Below are positions 50,035 through 61,828 of a DNA stretch of 64,000 nucleotides, piece by piece. This DNA comes from Prosapia bicincta (Eukaryota > Arthropoda > Insecta > Hemiptera > Cercopidae). Each line of letters starts with the position of its first letter. Positions within the stretch are counted from its first letter, which is position 1. The DNA lies in the NCBI GenBank assembly GCA_036971475.1, contig JBAIZL010000005.1, positions 242,588,323 to 242,652,322 on the forward strand, given 5' to 3'. Position numbers and translations under genes: made by a program. Below the pieces are notes generated by a model. The model did not search any database, was not told the origin of the DNA, and was given only the letters and a program-made list of their open reading frames with translations.

Positions 50035-50071
50035 CTGAAGATGTTGGTACTGTTTGCCAACGAAAAGCTTT
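50035..50071 (+). ncRNA. hammerhead-like ribozyme core (family A)
   Basis: CTGAAGA (50,035-50,041), U, stem GTTGG/CCAAC, GAA, AAGCTT (50,065-50,070), U at 50,071, followed by GAATTG. It lies about 80 bases after the end of the endonuclease fragment. Confidence 0.65.
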
Positions 50072-50139
50072 GAATTGTGTAATTAAATAAATTTTTCTTG
50101 TATTTGTATTTCTCTTGTTACACAAGAATACATATTTTG

Positions 50140-50198
<59 letters not shown>

Positions 50199-50199
<1 letters not shown>

Positions 50200-50589
50200 G
50201 TTTCTTTATTTATTGTTGTATGGTAAATAATAATAAGTCCATAATATATTACATATAATGTTACGTAATTGTTTTAAACGTATTAATTTTATGTTGATTT
50301 AACAAAATAGGGGACAAGTATAAGGGTTGCCAGAACCCCATAATAAGATACATTCACAAGATAAAGTGTATCGTTTGCCTGAATATATCCTGTACAAGGA
50401 TATACAGCCTATAAATCTTGCATTGCAATAAGATTGTTTCAACCTATGCTTAACTACAGAATAGAAACAGTGGTCTCGTAATGTTTAAAGGAATTTACAT
50501 GGAATGAAATTTTATATCACTTGTGTATGTTATTGATTATGAAATGTATGTTGATTGGTAAATAATTAGTTAACAAGGACGTTATCTGC
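50199..50589. other. no recognisable feature
   Basis: AT-rich spacer. Confidence 0.4.
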
Positions 50590-50812
50590 AATATAAACAT
50601 TTTTCAGAAGCCAGACTCATTTTTTTGCATACCGTATTGATTTAAATATTTCTTGAGAGGCCTAAACTCATTTCCTCTGCATACTGCATGGCTATAAACA
50701 TTTCTTGGAAGCTCGACAAATCATTTTTTTTCAAATCAATAAATAAGGTCAAATAAATATAGGCTGGATTTTAATGGAAGCTCAAGCTATCGGGCTAGGA
50801 ATATAATCTTGC

Positions 50813-50867
<55 letters not shown>

Positions 50868-50877
50868 AGAGAGAAAG

Positions 50878-50958
<81 letters not shown>

Positions 50959-51580
50959 AGAGTATCGATATCTCGAGGTAGATGGGACCGAAACCGAAAA
51001 CTGGGATTACACGGATATGCGTTCGTATGGATTTAAAGAAGGAGTTTCGAATGAACCTTAATACTATAATTAAAAATTCACTAAATAGGTTTATGGAGCT
51101 TTATATGAACATTTCTTTGAAGCCCGATCCATTTACTATGCATACCTTATGACAATAAACATTTCTTGGAAGCCAGAATAATTTCCTTTGCATACCGTTG
51201 TGATATAAATATTTCTTGGAAGCCTGACTTATTTCCGTTGCATGACGTACGACTACATTTTTTGGAAGATATACTAATTTCCTATGCATTCCGTATGACT
51301 ATAAGGATATCTTGGAAGCCAGACTAATTTCCTTTGCATACCGTTGGAAAATAAACATTTTTCGAAAGCCAAACACATCTTCTATGGATACCGTGTTTAT
51401 ATAAACATTTCTTGGAAGCCCGAATCATTTCTTTAGTATAGCGTATGACTACAAACATTTCTTGGGAGCCAGACTCATAATTTCCTTTCATATAGATAAA
51501 AAAGGCTCAAATAGAAATAGGCTCGAATATAACGGAAGTTCGAAATATCGGGACTCGGAATTTAGTAAACCTACTATATC
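50590..51580 (+). repeat. degenerate tandem array, about 55-60-bp unit, split by TA/GA simple repeats
   Basis: Units of ATAAACATTTCTTGGAAGCC type with CATTTCCTTTGCATACCGT occur at 50,590-50,735 and 51,095-51,480. Both blocks end in a related tail (TATAGGCTGGATTTTAATGG near 50,758; AATAGGCTCGAATATAACGG near 51,515). Between them lie (TA)n (50,818-50,864), GATA and (GA)n (to 50,957). The whole block therefore seems duplicated. Confidence 0.8.
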
Positions 51581-51609
51581 TATCTATCTAAATATATGTA
51601 TATATAGAC

Positions 51610-51847
51610 ATGTGTGTGTGTGTGTGTGTGTGTGAGTGTGTGAGAGTGAGTTTGTGTGTGTGTGAGTGTGAGTGTGTGTGTGTGTGTGCGTGTTTGTGTG
51701 TGTGTCTGTCTGTATGTGTGTTGATATGTGTGTATGTGTGTTTGTGTGTGTGTGTTTTATATATTTAAAACACACTCATACACGCGTTCACACGCAAACA
51801 TACACTCACACACACACACACACACACACACAAATATATAAATGTAA

Positions 51848-51905
<58 letters not shown>

Positions 51906-51920
51906 TTTTTTTTTTTTATC
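51610..51920. repeat. (TG)n, (CA)n, (TA)n and poly-T complex
   Basis: TG run with AG and TC interruptions (51,610-51,755), CA run (51,800-51,832), TA run (51,847-51,902), T run. TG followed by CA gives a fold-back of simple sequence. Confidence 0.95.
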
Positions 51921-53060
51921 ATCATTGAATTCGACTTAGTCTGTAAGAAAGTGATTTTTTTAATGTGAGTGGGGGAAAGTGTTATAAGAAAATTGACACA
52001 TAAGTAAAATAAGTGTTACTTGTATGTTGCTGAAATCAATATGGCAGACTTATCAATGAAAAATTATTGTTTGCGGTTTTAAGTGTTTCTCGGTAAAAAA
52101 GACGTTCGTATATTGCGAAGCATTGCCTGGTATGAAAAAGTCTTTTATAAATAGAAATACAGTACCTAAAAATACTGAATACACATCGGTACCTAATTTA
52201 AGTTTGTTGGATTATAAAAATATCAAATGTTATAAAAACCTTTTTATGACTCTAAATCTTGTTTTAGTGAAAATTTAGCGTTCCTGCAATTGGTGCAATG
52301 AATTGAGATGCTAATGATCGGGCCTCCATTAGGATGCTTCTCGCACCAGGCACTTACGCTTAACGACCGAAGACCTAACTACACACCCACTGTCGAAAAC
52401 CCTTCGTTGAAAATGTTTAAGCGCAATAAAAACTATTTACAACCATTTGCATATAAATGTAAAACATTCTGAGTCAAACCTTCCAAAAATAATACATTTT
52501 ATATTTATAAATAATTAATAATATTAACACTATTATTAATACTGACACACATTGCCTAAACCAAATAGTTATAATTTTAAAACAAAAAAACAATATTAAG
52601 CTTCTTATTTAATGATTTCCCACTTCACTGACATTAATTAGTGAGAAGTCGTAAAATATTCGGAACCATTATCAGCTTTGAAATCTGAATGTTTTCAAAT
52701 AGCCAGTAGGAACAAAATAGACCTTTTTCCCATTGTGTGACAGTTTACCGTAATATTCTTTACTTATAAACCACATTATGAAAAAATATACTAAAAATAA
52801 TTCTTAGAGCCTTATTTGAATCCTTTGTTCATAAAACATATAGCATACGTCATAGAGTGTAACAGATACTTTGTGATAAATACCTTTACTTCTTAGTGTT
52901 TATTTATGATATAACAGCAATAAATATATTTTTAAGGCAAACAAAGTATTATATAAATATTAATAATAATAAAAACAACTATTATAATTTTAAGTCATAT
53001 TTACATATGTGTGTTACAATATTATATCATACTGTATAATTTATAACGTTTTATAAGGAA
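51921..53060. other. no recognised gene
   Basis: AT-rich, no supported frame. 52,290-52,400 is less AT-rich but shows no motif. Confidence 0.4.
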
Positions 53061-53113
53061 ACACACACACACACACACACATACACACACACACACCCAC
53101 ACACACACATATA

Positions 53114-53183
<70 letters not shown>

Positions 53184-53186
53184 TGA
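53061..53186. repeat. (CA)n-(TA)n-(GA)n microsatellite
   Basis: Three simple-sequence runs in series. Confidence 0.95.
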
Positions 53187-53740
53187 GTGAGAGAACATAT
53201 TCTTCCTTAGTTTACCTAATCCGTACTAACTTCACACGTATTGAGACAATACATTAATACGATCCTAATATACGAGCGATATACGAGATCCTAATTCTTC
53301 ACTTTGAAAAAGAAACACGTACTAATTTGTTTTAAATTATAAAAAGTGTATTTCAAGTAGCAAGGCATATAATTAAAGAGCCAATTAAATTTCTTGTGAG
53401 CCTTCATTCCTTGCATTTAAAAACTACCCATTGTGTTGTACTTACTTTCACATTCTTAAAGTAATAAATATTATTGCGAAATAAAATAATCCTTCTGATA
53501 AAACTATTCCCAAGTCAAAATATTATAGTTTTATAAAAATTTAATAATTTTTTTATTAACACTAAAAATTACATTGATAGTATATTAGCCGTTTGCATGA
53601 GAACTTCTAAAACTATAAATACATTAAAATTTGTAATTTAAAAAAATATTATAAAAGTTTTAATATTTCTGCTGCAATAGCTTGCCCATTACAATGGTAA
53701 GAACTAAAACATAAATTATTTCATTTGTATTATACCATCA

Positions 53741-53790
53741 CTGATGATGCGAACATGGTTTCTGAAACCAGCCCGTAATTAGTAAACTGG
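53741..53790 (+). ncRNA. hammerhead-like core of another Penelope-type end
   Basis: CTGATGA (53,741-53,747), UGC, a short stem GAAC/GTTTC with a bulge, U, then GAAACCAGCCCGTAATTAG. The first box is perfect, but the usual palindrome is reduced to ACCAG. A lone 3' end with no recognisable coding sequence nearby. Confidence 0.4.
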
Positions 53791-53895
53791 GGATTAGACT
53801 TTTAGTGTCTTTTGTTTTGGTATTACTTTTGTAAATTAGCTTTACTAAGTTATGGTCTAATGCGTTTTGTATAACTAGATATCAGCGGGTTTCCC

Positions 53896-53897
<2 letters not shown>

Positions 53898-53987
<90 letters not shown>
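53898..53987. repeat. (CA)n-(TA)n microsatellite
   Basis: CA run passing directly into TA run. Confidence 0.97.
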
Positions 53988-53988
<1 letters not shown>

Positions 53989-54464
53989 CATTACAAATAG
54001 CATCTATAAAATAATAATAATATCTATACATCAACTAAATAATTTCAAATTTAAAACCAAATGTTTAATCAAAATGAATGTATATTTCAGTTTCAAATTT
54101 TACTATGTGTAATGCAATTATTTCTCTTTAGTTTATTTTTTTTATTTGTTAAAAATATATTATCAAGAAAAGTCAAAATTACTAACTGCAATCAATATTT
54201 TACAAAGTATGTTTTATTCACAAATTGTATTGAAAAACTAAGTCAAGAATGATTATTTTTAATAACTCACGAATAAAAACAGTTTAAATCGAAGGTATGA
54301 AAAAAAATAAACCTATTTTAGTAATATATTTTTTTAATAATTTAATTAGGAATATTTTAAATATAACAAAAAATATCACTCAAGGAACATCAAAACGTTT
54401 TATTCCCGAATGATATATATTTTAATAAAATAATTATATTATTTAAAGTAAGTTCATATAGATC

Positions 54465-54467
<3 letters not shown>
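53988..54467. other. no recognised gene
   Basis: A 63-codon frame (54,061-54,252) is hydrophobic in its first half but has no family resemblance I recognise. Confidence 0.35.

Positions 54468-54561
<94 letters not shown>
54468..54561. repeat. (TA)n-(TG)n microsatellite
   Basis: TA run followed by a TG run. Confidence 0.97.
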
Positions 54562-54562
<1 letters not shown>

Positions 54563-54839
54563 TTGTTTGTGTTGGAATATTGGAATATGAGAAGTAATTT
54601 TACTATATTATATAATTATAAAAATAATAGCTTACAATTATAGTTCAAATAACAAAAGTAATGTTAAATATAAAAATAATATAAAATTTTAAAAAATGGT
54701 AATTTGATAGTAGGAAAAAAATACAATTTTTTAATGTAAAATGTTATTTTGAGTAGAACAGAACTGCAAATAATAAATAACTCTTTAAACAATAAATACA
54801 CAAAAACCTCTTAACCACAAACTTTCTTTAATTTACCCT

Positions 54840-54874
54840 AATGTACATTTCAGTTACAAAGTAACCATCCTCAG
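54840..54874 (-). ncRNA. hammerhead-like ribozyme core (family E, left arm)
   Basis: Exact complement of the right-arm core: CTGAGGA, UG, GTTAC/GTAAC, U, GAA, ATGTACAT, T. Confidence 0.6.
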
Positions 54875-54913
54875 AGGGATAACATACAAAGACAGTCTTT
54901 GTATGTTATCCCT

Positions 54914-54948
54914 CTGAGGATGGTTACTTTGTAACTGAAATGTACATT
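54914..54948 (+). ncRNA. hammerhead-like ribozyme core (family E, right arm)
   Basis: CTGAGGA (54,914-54,920), UG, five-pair stem GTTAC/GTAAC with a three-base loop, U, GAA (54,937-54,939), palindrome ATGTACAT (54,940-54,947), U at 54,948. Helix I would start C...A next to the core, so it is weaker than in family A. Confidence 0.6.
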
Positions 54949-54990
54949 AGGGTAAATTAAAGAAAGTTTGTGGTTAAGAGGTTTTTGTGT

Positions 54991-55385
54991 TTTTATTATT
55001 AAATTCAACCACAGTATATTCCTAATAAATAGTAACTCTTTAAACAGAAGATAAAAAACCATACACAAGAAATGAGATGAAAATATATTTTAAATTTTAC
55101 ATAAGCCTACATATTAAGCAATATCCTTTGAACATGAAAATAAATTATTACCCTCTTTTTAATTTGATGAATAAAATTTTGGAAACACAAATGTAATTTT
55201 ACTTAAACAGTTTATATGGGCTAATAAAACTCAGCTTTTTCTCTCCATTTAATCTTTATAAAAAAGTAGGTTTATGTGAAAAACACTTTGAAAAAATATT
55301 TTTTCAAAGAATCAAAAGTATTTTAAATTTAACTAAAAGTTCACTCATGTAATGTAATAACGTAAAGTGCATAGTAACAATTAGG
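54991..55385. other. no recognisable feature
   Basis: AT-rich spacer. Confidence 0.4.
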
Positions 55386-55439
55386 TCAACTATTGATCAC
55401 AATCTACATTAATAGGAAGTGTAGCATTATTATGAGGTA

Positions 55440-55650
55440 GTGTACTTACTATAATTACGTAGCCTAATGATTGTGCACCCGTCAAGCCATTACAACGTTT
55501 TCCATGGACGCCGCGACGCTGACTGATCAAACAGACCGGAGTCGGCGTCGGGAAATTCACTGCCAATGCCATGCGTACCCTGACCGACGCAACCCCCACG
55601 ATATTCCCTCCTTGCTTCAGTCTTATTACTTCCCAAAGGGGTGACATTTC
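55440..55650 (-). other. GC-rich island, possible exon
   Basis: About 200 bases are much richer in G, C and CpG than the neighbourhood. On the minus strand an open frame covers the island (an 85-codon frame spans 55,390-55,647). At its 3' edge lies ATAGTAAGT (55,455-55,447), a good splice donor. The protein has no recognised domain. It may be an isolated exon or the GC-rich 5' end of a LINE. Confidence 0.3.
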
Positions 55651-55802
55651 ATTACCTTAGAATATTTTCAGTATCTTCTTAAGCAAATCATATATTTAAT
55701 TTAATTCTTGACATTGAGTGTGATGCCCAGAGAAATATCAGAATTAATTTCGACTTCTTTAAATATATATTTATCTAGGATGAATTTGACTCGCAAGCGC
55801 GA

Positions 55803-55846
<44 letters not shown>

Positions 55847-55926
55847 CTCGCAGTATGTATTCTTGTGTATTAATAAAGGTCTAAGTCAAAATACAAATAC
55901 AAGAATTATAACTGAATTTACAATTC

Positions 55927-55963
55927 AAAGCTTTTCGTTGGCTAACAGTACCAACATCATCAG
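55927..55963 (-). ncRNA. hammerhead-like ribozyme core (family A, left arm)
   Basis: Minus strand CTGATGA, U, perfect stem GTTGG/CCAAC with a nine-base loop, GAA, AAGCTT (55,928-55,933), U, then GAATTG. All core positions are intact. Confidence 0.7.
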
Positions 55964-56007
55964 GAATATTAAACAATTCTTAATTAAACAATAATTGTTT
56001 AATATTC

Positions 56008-56044
56008 CTGATGATGTTGGTACTGTTAGCCAACGAAAAGCTTT
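56008..56044 (+). ncRNA. hammerhead-like ribozyme core (family A, right arm)
   Basis: CTGATGA (56,008-56,014), U, stem GTTGG/CCAAC, GAA, AAGCTT (56,038-56,043), U at 56,044, then GAACTG. The two arms could supply the dimer partner for one another only if both were transcribed from opposite strands; tandem or trans pairing is otherwise needed. Confidence 0.65.
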
Positions 56045-56112
56045 GAACTGTAAATTCAATTATAATTCTTGTATTTGTATTTTGACTTAGTTCTTTATAT
56101 ATATACATATAT

Positions 56113-56399
56113 GGTTAAATAAAAACCTTCAAAAACCAGAATACTAATTTTTATTTGACTTTATACATTTATTTCAAGCTGAAGCTTTTCGCTGATTAAC
56201 AATATCAGCATTTTCAAAAATTATTTCGTACTACAAAGTTATGTAACAACTTAATTGCTGCTTGGAGTCTTATAAGCTATAGTACTAAATAAGTTTGTAA
56301 ATGCTGATACTGTAGCTCAGCAAAAATCTTCAGCATGAAATAAGTGTATAAAGTAAAATAAAATACAGTATTTTTTATTTTGAATGTGTTTAATTAACC
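56113..56399. mobile_element. imperfect palindromic cassette (family B relative)
   Basis: Ends GGTTAAATAAAA / TTAATTAACC. The left arm minus strand has TTGAAAA, stem GCTGAT/ATCAGC, GAAA, AAGCTTC. The right arm is worn (GTAAATGCTGATACTGTAG). It directly adjoins the family A cassette on its left. Confidence 0.7.
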
Positions 56400-56439
56400 A
56401 TATATGTTTAACAAGAATAATATTTACATCAAAAGATTA

Positions 56440-56940
56440 CAATACGTATAAAAGATAAAAATGTTTCAAATACAAGAATAGTTTTAATTTATATAATATT
56501 CAAAACTTCTCTCCAGTAAAATAAGTATTAGCATCTTCAAGAAAAGCAATGATATAAAAACATTTTTGCAAAAAATAAATGATATATACTTCAATTCAAC
56601 CATATTTATACTTCTATGTAATTTTGCTATGACAATAATACCTTGTAAATAGTTTGGTGTTTTGATATCACTTGAATTTGCTCCTTAATTAATTTATCTT
56701 TAACTTTATGTTTATAAATTTCTAGTGTTTCATGTATATTTATTTTTAACCCTTTTTTTATCTCTTTTATTAATTTCATATTTCCTATTTCAGGAAAACT
56801 GTGTCCATTATTGATATAATGAGTATCCAAATTTGATTTGTATGTATCGATCAGTTTTATATAAGCGTTTAAATGTTCCTTATACCTTTCTTTTAATTTC
56901 GTCTCTGTTTTAACTTATTCTATACCATAAAATAAAATTA
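56440..56940 (-). pseudogene. Penelope-like element 3' fragment with GIY-YIG C-terminus
   Basis: Minus strand: KLKERYKEHLNAYIKLID (about 56,910-56,860), then HYINNGHSFPEIGNMKLIKE and NIHETLEIYKHKVKDKLIKE, matching the end of the 48-kb copy. The GIY half is missing and a break lies near 56,830. The 3' end (56,545-56,490) has a worn core, TTGAAGATGC ... GAGAAGTTTT. It is intermediate between the 14-kb and 48-kb copies in sequence. Confidence 0.8.
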
Positions 56941-58454
56941 AAGTTCGTTATGGAGATACAGCTTGCGAAAGTTTCGTTATCGTTTAGATTTTATCATTTA
57001 AATAAAGCTGTGCGTTAATTTTGGTACATCAATCTAAGAAAAAAAATTGGAATTTACATGTTTGACGTGTTAAAATATTTTGCTGTATTACATGTTTATA
57101 TATAGTAGAGTGTTTTCAAAATTATTATCGTGTTACATTTTCACAAAAATATGAAGAAAATAGACAATAAAACCTTGCTAAAATTGAATGCTAATTCATT
57201 ACTACTTTGCTGTTAGAACTAATGGTAAAATTTTGTTTCATGTAACAATTTTCTCAAAACTTTGCAATGCGATAGGAAAACCAGGTTTTAAACTTAACAT
57301 AAATGTGAACATGTTTTAAACAGATTATAACCTATTAAATTAACACTAACGACGCCACCTATCTGTTTCACCGTGCAAAGTGGACCGTCGGAAGCGTTTG
57401 GAATCTCGCTACATCTGGTCCAGTTGTCGGCGAACAAATGTTTTCCCGGCTGTTTGAAAATTTAGCTCAGTGGGTCGTCCTGGCACATCTGGACGCAATC
57501 AAGCCGCCATTGTGTTTTGGAAACATTTATTCACAAGTATAATAAAACTGGGTCAATATTTACAAAGTTTTGGAGCTCCTGGATATTCAACTCCTATTAT
57601 ATAATACGGAATATATAATATAGTTTCTTAGAAATTCAATAGCATCAAAATTTAAATAAAATATATTTTTATACATTCTAATTAAAAATATCATTTTCAT
57701 AAGATAACACATAGATAACATTTTGATAGATGAAGTTCTTAGCAGAATGAGGAAACAAAAGAAAGGGTTATTTATTTTGTAATTAAAGGTAGTTCAATAA
57801 TTGTATCATGTTATAAGAGCGGAAAGCGGAGAGCGTATCATATAAAGGACAATTCAAGAGACCAATTTTTTACGTATATGAAAGATTATTTGTATGCACA
57901 AATACTAATACTTTTCGAGCCGCTTAGTAAGTACAACTTCACCTCAAGTACCATTTTGTGTCATTTAAGACGCCCCCCCCCCCCGGAGAGGGCGCAGTAA
58001 AAAAAACCTTTTAAAAAATAAATATATGCAATAGATTCACGTGTATTGTAATGTTCATTTGTTATTCTTAAAACCCTTCATGATATGTTATAATTATTAA
58101 TATCTTGTAAATATAAAATTCGAAAATATTATTAACAATAATAATTTATTCTACATACACCTTGTTGTGTTACTGCTTTTAGGTCTTAGATGTCTTTTAG
58201 TATTGATAAAAATTAACAAGTCAAAATGGAAACTTTATGCAAAAGAGCTTTTTGTTTTTGATTTTAGTTATTTTTACTGAAGTTGTAAAGACCTATTGTA
58301 AATATAGCTTGCTTTCTCTGTCGAGAACAATTTGATACAAAGGGCCTGAATATTATAAAAATATACGAAATTTAGTTTTTTTAAAATAAACGTCTTTCCC
58401 ATTTTCTAACTATATTTAAATTAAATAACACATGAACGTTTTTCACTTCCCTAC
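56941..58454. other. no recognised gene; one GC-richer patch
   Basis: 57,345-57,515 is clearly richer in G+C and CpG and includes AAGCCGCCATTGTG. It might be a promoter or first-exon region but no frame supports it. A run of 13 C lies at about 57,971. Confidence 0.35.
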
Positions 58455-58544
<90 letters not shown>

Positions 58545-58752
58545 GTATTCCTTCATTGATGGAAAAATATGATGAATAGTTAGTATCTGGAGTACATCCG
58601 TTCATTCATCTGTGCCTAAATTCGCAGTTCCGACGTTTCGCTAGAATCTCATCCAGTATTGACGAGGTGAACCCAACAACAGTTGAAGACCGAGACACGT
58701 CGGAACTGCGAATTTATGCACTGCAGAATGAACGGATGTACTCCAGTTAATA

Positions 58753-58812
<60 letters not shown>
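58455..58812. mobile_element. palindromic Penelope-type cassette (family C) in (TA)n
   Basis: 58,543-58,756 is an inverted repeat whose right arm lost its central part, including the hammerhead region. The left arm still reads GACGTTTCGCTAGAATCTCA, the complement of the GAAACGTC ending. TA tracts with AAATAAATA and TTTATTTA interruptions flank it and are mirror images of one another. Confidence 0.75.
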
Positions 58813-58817
<5 letters not shown>

Positions 58818-59278
58818 TTATTTATTTATTTATTTATTTATATACAAGTATATATACAACGTTCAAAATTTCAATCGTTAATAAAATAATTTTTATTCAT
58901 CCACTCATGTTTAAATATATTTTTTAAAAGTTATAGTGGATGACATTTGATGTTAATGCAGTATTTTTCAAATATTAATTAATTAAAATAATTTAATTAA
59001 ATAAATTAGTTTTATATTGGATAAATACTTACACAAATGGGGCAAGGGTATGCAATCTAGTTATTTCGTCTGATTTGGCATAAAATAAGTGATAACATAT
59101 GATTTAATAACAGCTGGTTTTATGTTACAGGTTATGTGGTACAATAGCTGTTTTCACTTTTATATACGGTTATCATGAAAAATGGTGCTGTTTCGAACAT
59201 GGTTTGAAGAGAAACCGAATTGCTTACAGTTAATGTTGTTTATTCACCTAATTTGTCGTCTCAACAGTTTTTTTACAT
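58813..59278. other. no recognisable feature
   Basis: AT-rich spacer. Confidence 0.4.
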
Positions 59279-59640
59279 TATTTATAAATTTCAATATGTG
59301 CGCCCTTAGTCGTTCGACAAATGTCTAAAAGGTACTCAACCTCTCTACAAACATTCGTTAACATATCTTCAGTTATGGTTGTCATGGTTTCATTTATCCT
59401 TTTTTTTAAGAGGTTCAGGTAGCGAATTGGTTGTGAATAAACAACGCTTTCGATGTACACCCACAAAAAAATCACAAGGATCTGGACTCCTTGGAGGCCA
59501 CAACGTAGGTCCTTGCCAGCATATCTATCGTAATACAAATTTTTCGTTCAAAGCGAACGTGACCAATGCACTGAAGTGTGGGGAGCACCATCTTATTGGA
59601 AAGGAAGTTGATGAATGTTTTCATAGATACTAATATAACA
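59279..59640 (-). pseudogene. mariner/IS630-type transposase, C-terminal remnant
   Basis: Minus strand blocks in order: QDGAPHTSVHW (near 59,605, after frameshifts), then IFLWVYIESVVYSQPIRYL (near 59,455) and NVCREVEYLLDICRTTKGAH (near 59,340), ending IEIYK and a stop at 59,279. These follow the C-terminal part of arthropod IS630/Tc1/mariner transposases, where (S)PDLTPCDFFLWG carries the last catalytic Asp. Here that segment reads LQGVQILVIFLW, so a frameshift has destroyed it. The N-terminal HTH and terminal repeats were not found. Confidence 0.7.
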
Positions 59641-61270
59641 ACTAGACATTTCCCTACAATCTTCCTACGAATTACTGAAACCGCGCCAATGTTTTATGAT
59701 AACCCTGTAGTGGTGACGAAGTTTATCCGGAAAATATTTCTGCGAAAAGGTCTTAACAGTTGTGATTATTCAAATTTACTCTATTTTGTGAAAACATTTC
59801 AATTAAGTTTTATAAATAGAGTTTCTTAGATCTTTTGCAGGATTGTTAGTTAACAAGTGTTTTACCTGAAATTTAAAGTAGTTTGGATTAAAAAACGCCG
59901 TAAATTATTAATTTTGTATTTTTTATACATGAAATGCATATTAAATATATTTATTTAATACTTTTAGTATAAAAATTGTAATTGCTTTTCTTGATATAAG
60001 TTATCACAAATATATTACATTCAAAAAAATATATTATTTATAAAGAATACAGTTTAAAGTTTTTGCTTGATTGAGGAACAAATATAAATAAATTGTAAAC
60101 ATTTTATACTTAATAAAGTAACAGAAGATTAAAATAAAAAATTGAAATATGAATATAAAGTTAATCATATGTTTTGAGTTTGAACTGACGTTTACATGAT
60201 TAGAAAATTTTGGAACTATTAAATACATTTAGAAAATTAATTTAATTTATCAATAGATTCTATTTCCAGGTGTAAGAGATAATTAATAACAATCAGCAAT
60301 GTATATTTGAGTGACAGTAATTGGAATCTAGCAACGATATTGTTAACAAACTGTCACCAGTCCAATTATTTTCCAATTTAGTGCAGTGTCCTGTAAAATC
60401 CAGTCAACCAAATACAAACTCAATTTCACCAATACAAATAATATTAATATAACCAGGCAAATGTATCACGGTTCAGAAGTTGTAAATTCATTTCTGTCTT
60501 CTTCCGATACGAGTCATCTTATTCAAGAGAAGTTAGTTTCACTCTATCAAGGACTAACTGAAATAAAAATATTAAAATTCGTAGTATAATTGTGTGGTTT
60601 AAGAATTATGCGCTGTTTTTTTGTTGATTATTCTCATGTTATAAATAATCATTTAGCTGGCTTGTGAGTGATTATTAAATAAGTGTACACAAACGCGTAA
60701 CTATAAACGTCTTAATTAATACGCGGTTTCATGACTTATGTCGTCATCATAAGTGAGACTGCTACACAAACACAACGCCTAATGTTAAATGTATTGAGAA
60801 AAATAGAACTCAATGAAAGTAATAGGTCAATGCTAGTGAAAGCTTGAGAGTAAACAATAAAAACAAATAGTTTGTGAAATCTATAACTATAACAAACGTC
60901 AGAATATTTTAAAAACTAACAAAATTTGAGGAACTCTTAAAAACAGACGTTTTTCAACATTTCAATAATTGAACACCAGTTAATATTTTTACAATCCCAA
61001 TGTTTGGTATAATAATCGAGACATGGATATTATTAGGATAGTTGCTCATGACAGAATTAATTGAGGCAGATCCTCAGTGACACAATAACCAGAATTTTGT
61101 TCTGTGGCAACATAGTCTTATACGTTCTGAGTTGTTGTTTAAACTTGCTTGCAATGGCATGAAGATCACTTGTTCCTTGTGGCTGCCAAATTAAAAATTC
61201 ATACAGAACTATTCAATATAGTTGCCAGTATGCAGCTAAAGAGGTTTAGTGCTCTACTAGTCAGACTGAA
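59641..61270. other. no recognised gene; worn family D arm near 60,740
   Basis: 60,650-60,765 carries text shared with family D (AGCTGGCTTGTGAGTGA also at 32,611). Its minus-strand core at 60,753-60,722 is damaged: CTTATGA, stem ATGAC/GTCAT, GAAA, CCGCGT. The rest is unassigned AT-rich DNA. Confidence 0.45.
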
Positions 61271-61519
<249 letters not shown>

Positions 61520-61521
<2 letters not shown>

Positions 61522-61812
61522 TTATATAAACATTTTATGTGAACATTTCATAATTAAATGCGTGCTAGGAAAATTCCTGCTTACGCAGCTTTAGTATTAT
61601 ATAGGTGTGAGAACAGAGCCCCGGCAGTGTGTAAGTCGCCTCTGTATCGCACAGACGTTTTCCACTCCGATTGAGTGCATATCAATTGTATTGTTTTATT
61701 AAGTAAAAATTTATGTAACAGTTTTCTAAATTAATTGTTTATTAAATTCAAAGGTTTGTTAAAAATAAAAATCATTTTTAAAAACCTTTCTTGCTTAATA
61801 TAAAACGTAACT
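61520..61812 (+). mobile_element. 5' LTR of a gypsy/17.6-class retrotransposon
   Basis: Ends AGTTA (61,520) and TAACT (61,812) are inverted repeats. A TATA-like TATTATATA lies near 61,595, and AATAAA at 61,764. The left neighbour is (TA)n, in keeping with the TATA target preference known for the 17.6/297 group. The solo copy at 32,858-33,158 confirms both ends. Confidence 0.9.
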
Positions 61813-61828
61813 GGCGCAGTCGGTAGGA
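61812..61828 (+). other. primer binding site, tRNA-Ser type
   Basis: TGGCGCAGTCGGTAGGA directly follows the LTR and is complementary to the 3' end of an animal tRNA-Ser with CCA, as in 17.6/297-type elements. Confidence 0.85.

Larger units (their letters stand above)
49529..50141. mobile_element. head-to-head Penelope cassette retaining endonuclease sequence (family A)
   Basis: Left arm (minus, about 49,560-49,690) and right arm (plus, about 49,985-50,125) are inverted copies of the family A end. Unlike the empty cassettes, the right copy still has part of its coding region between them. The left core (49,646-49,610) has CTCAAGA, with G5 changed. (TA)n flank both sides (49,455-49,528 and 50,142-50,198). 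Confidence 0.8.
54798..54990. mobile_element. perfect 193-bp palindrome, Penelope-type cassette (family E)
   Basis: The 96-base arms 54,798-54,893 and 54,895-54,990 are exact reverse complements around the single base 54,894. Each arm holds one hammerhead-like core (minus 54,874-54,840; plus 54,914-54,948). Ends are ACACAAAAACCTC/GAGGTTTTTGTGT. It is not directly bordered by (TA)n. Confidence 0.95.
55845..56100. mobile_element. palindromic Penelope-type cassette (family A)
   Basis: Arms of about 110 bases meet near 55,985, with ACTAAGTC-type outer ends and a TTAATACACAAGAATACATA-type outer tail on the left. (CA)n and a short TA run lie to the left, a short TA run to the right. Confidence 0.85.

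Noticed and set aside
54061..54252. Possible small membrane protein
   Set aside because: Hydrophobic first half only reflects T-rich DNA. No start context or homology that I recognise.
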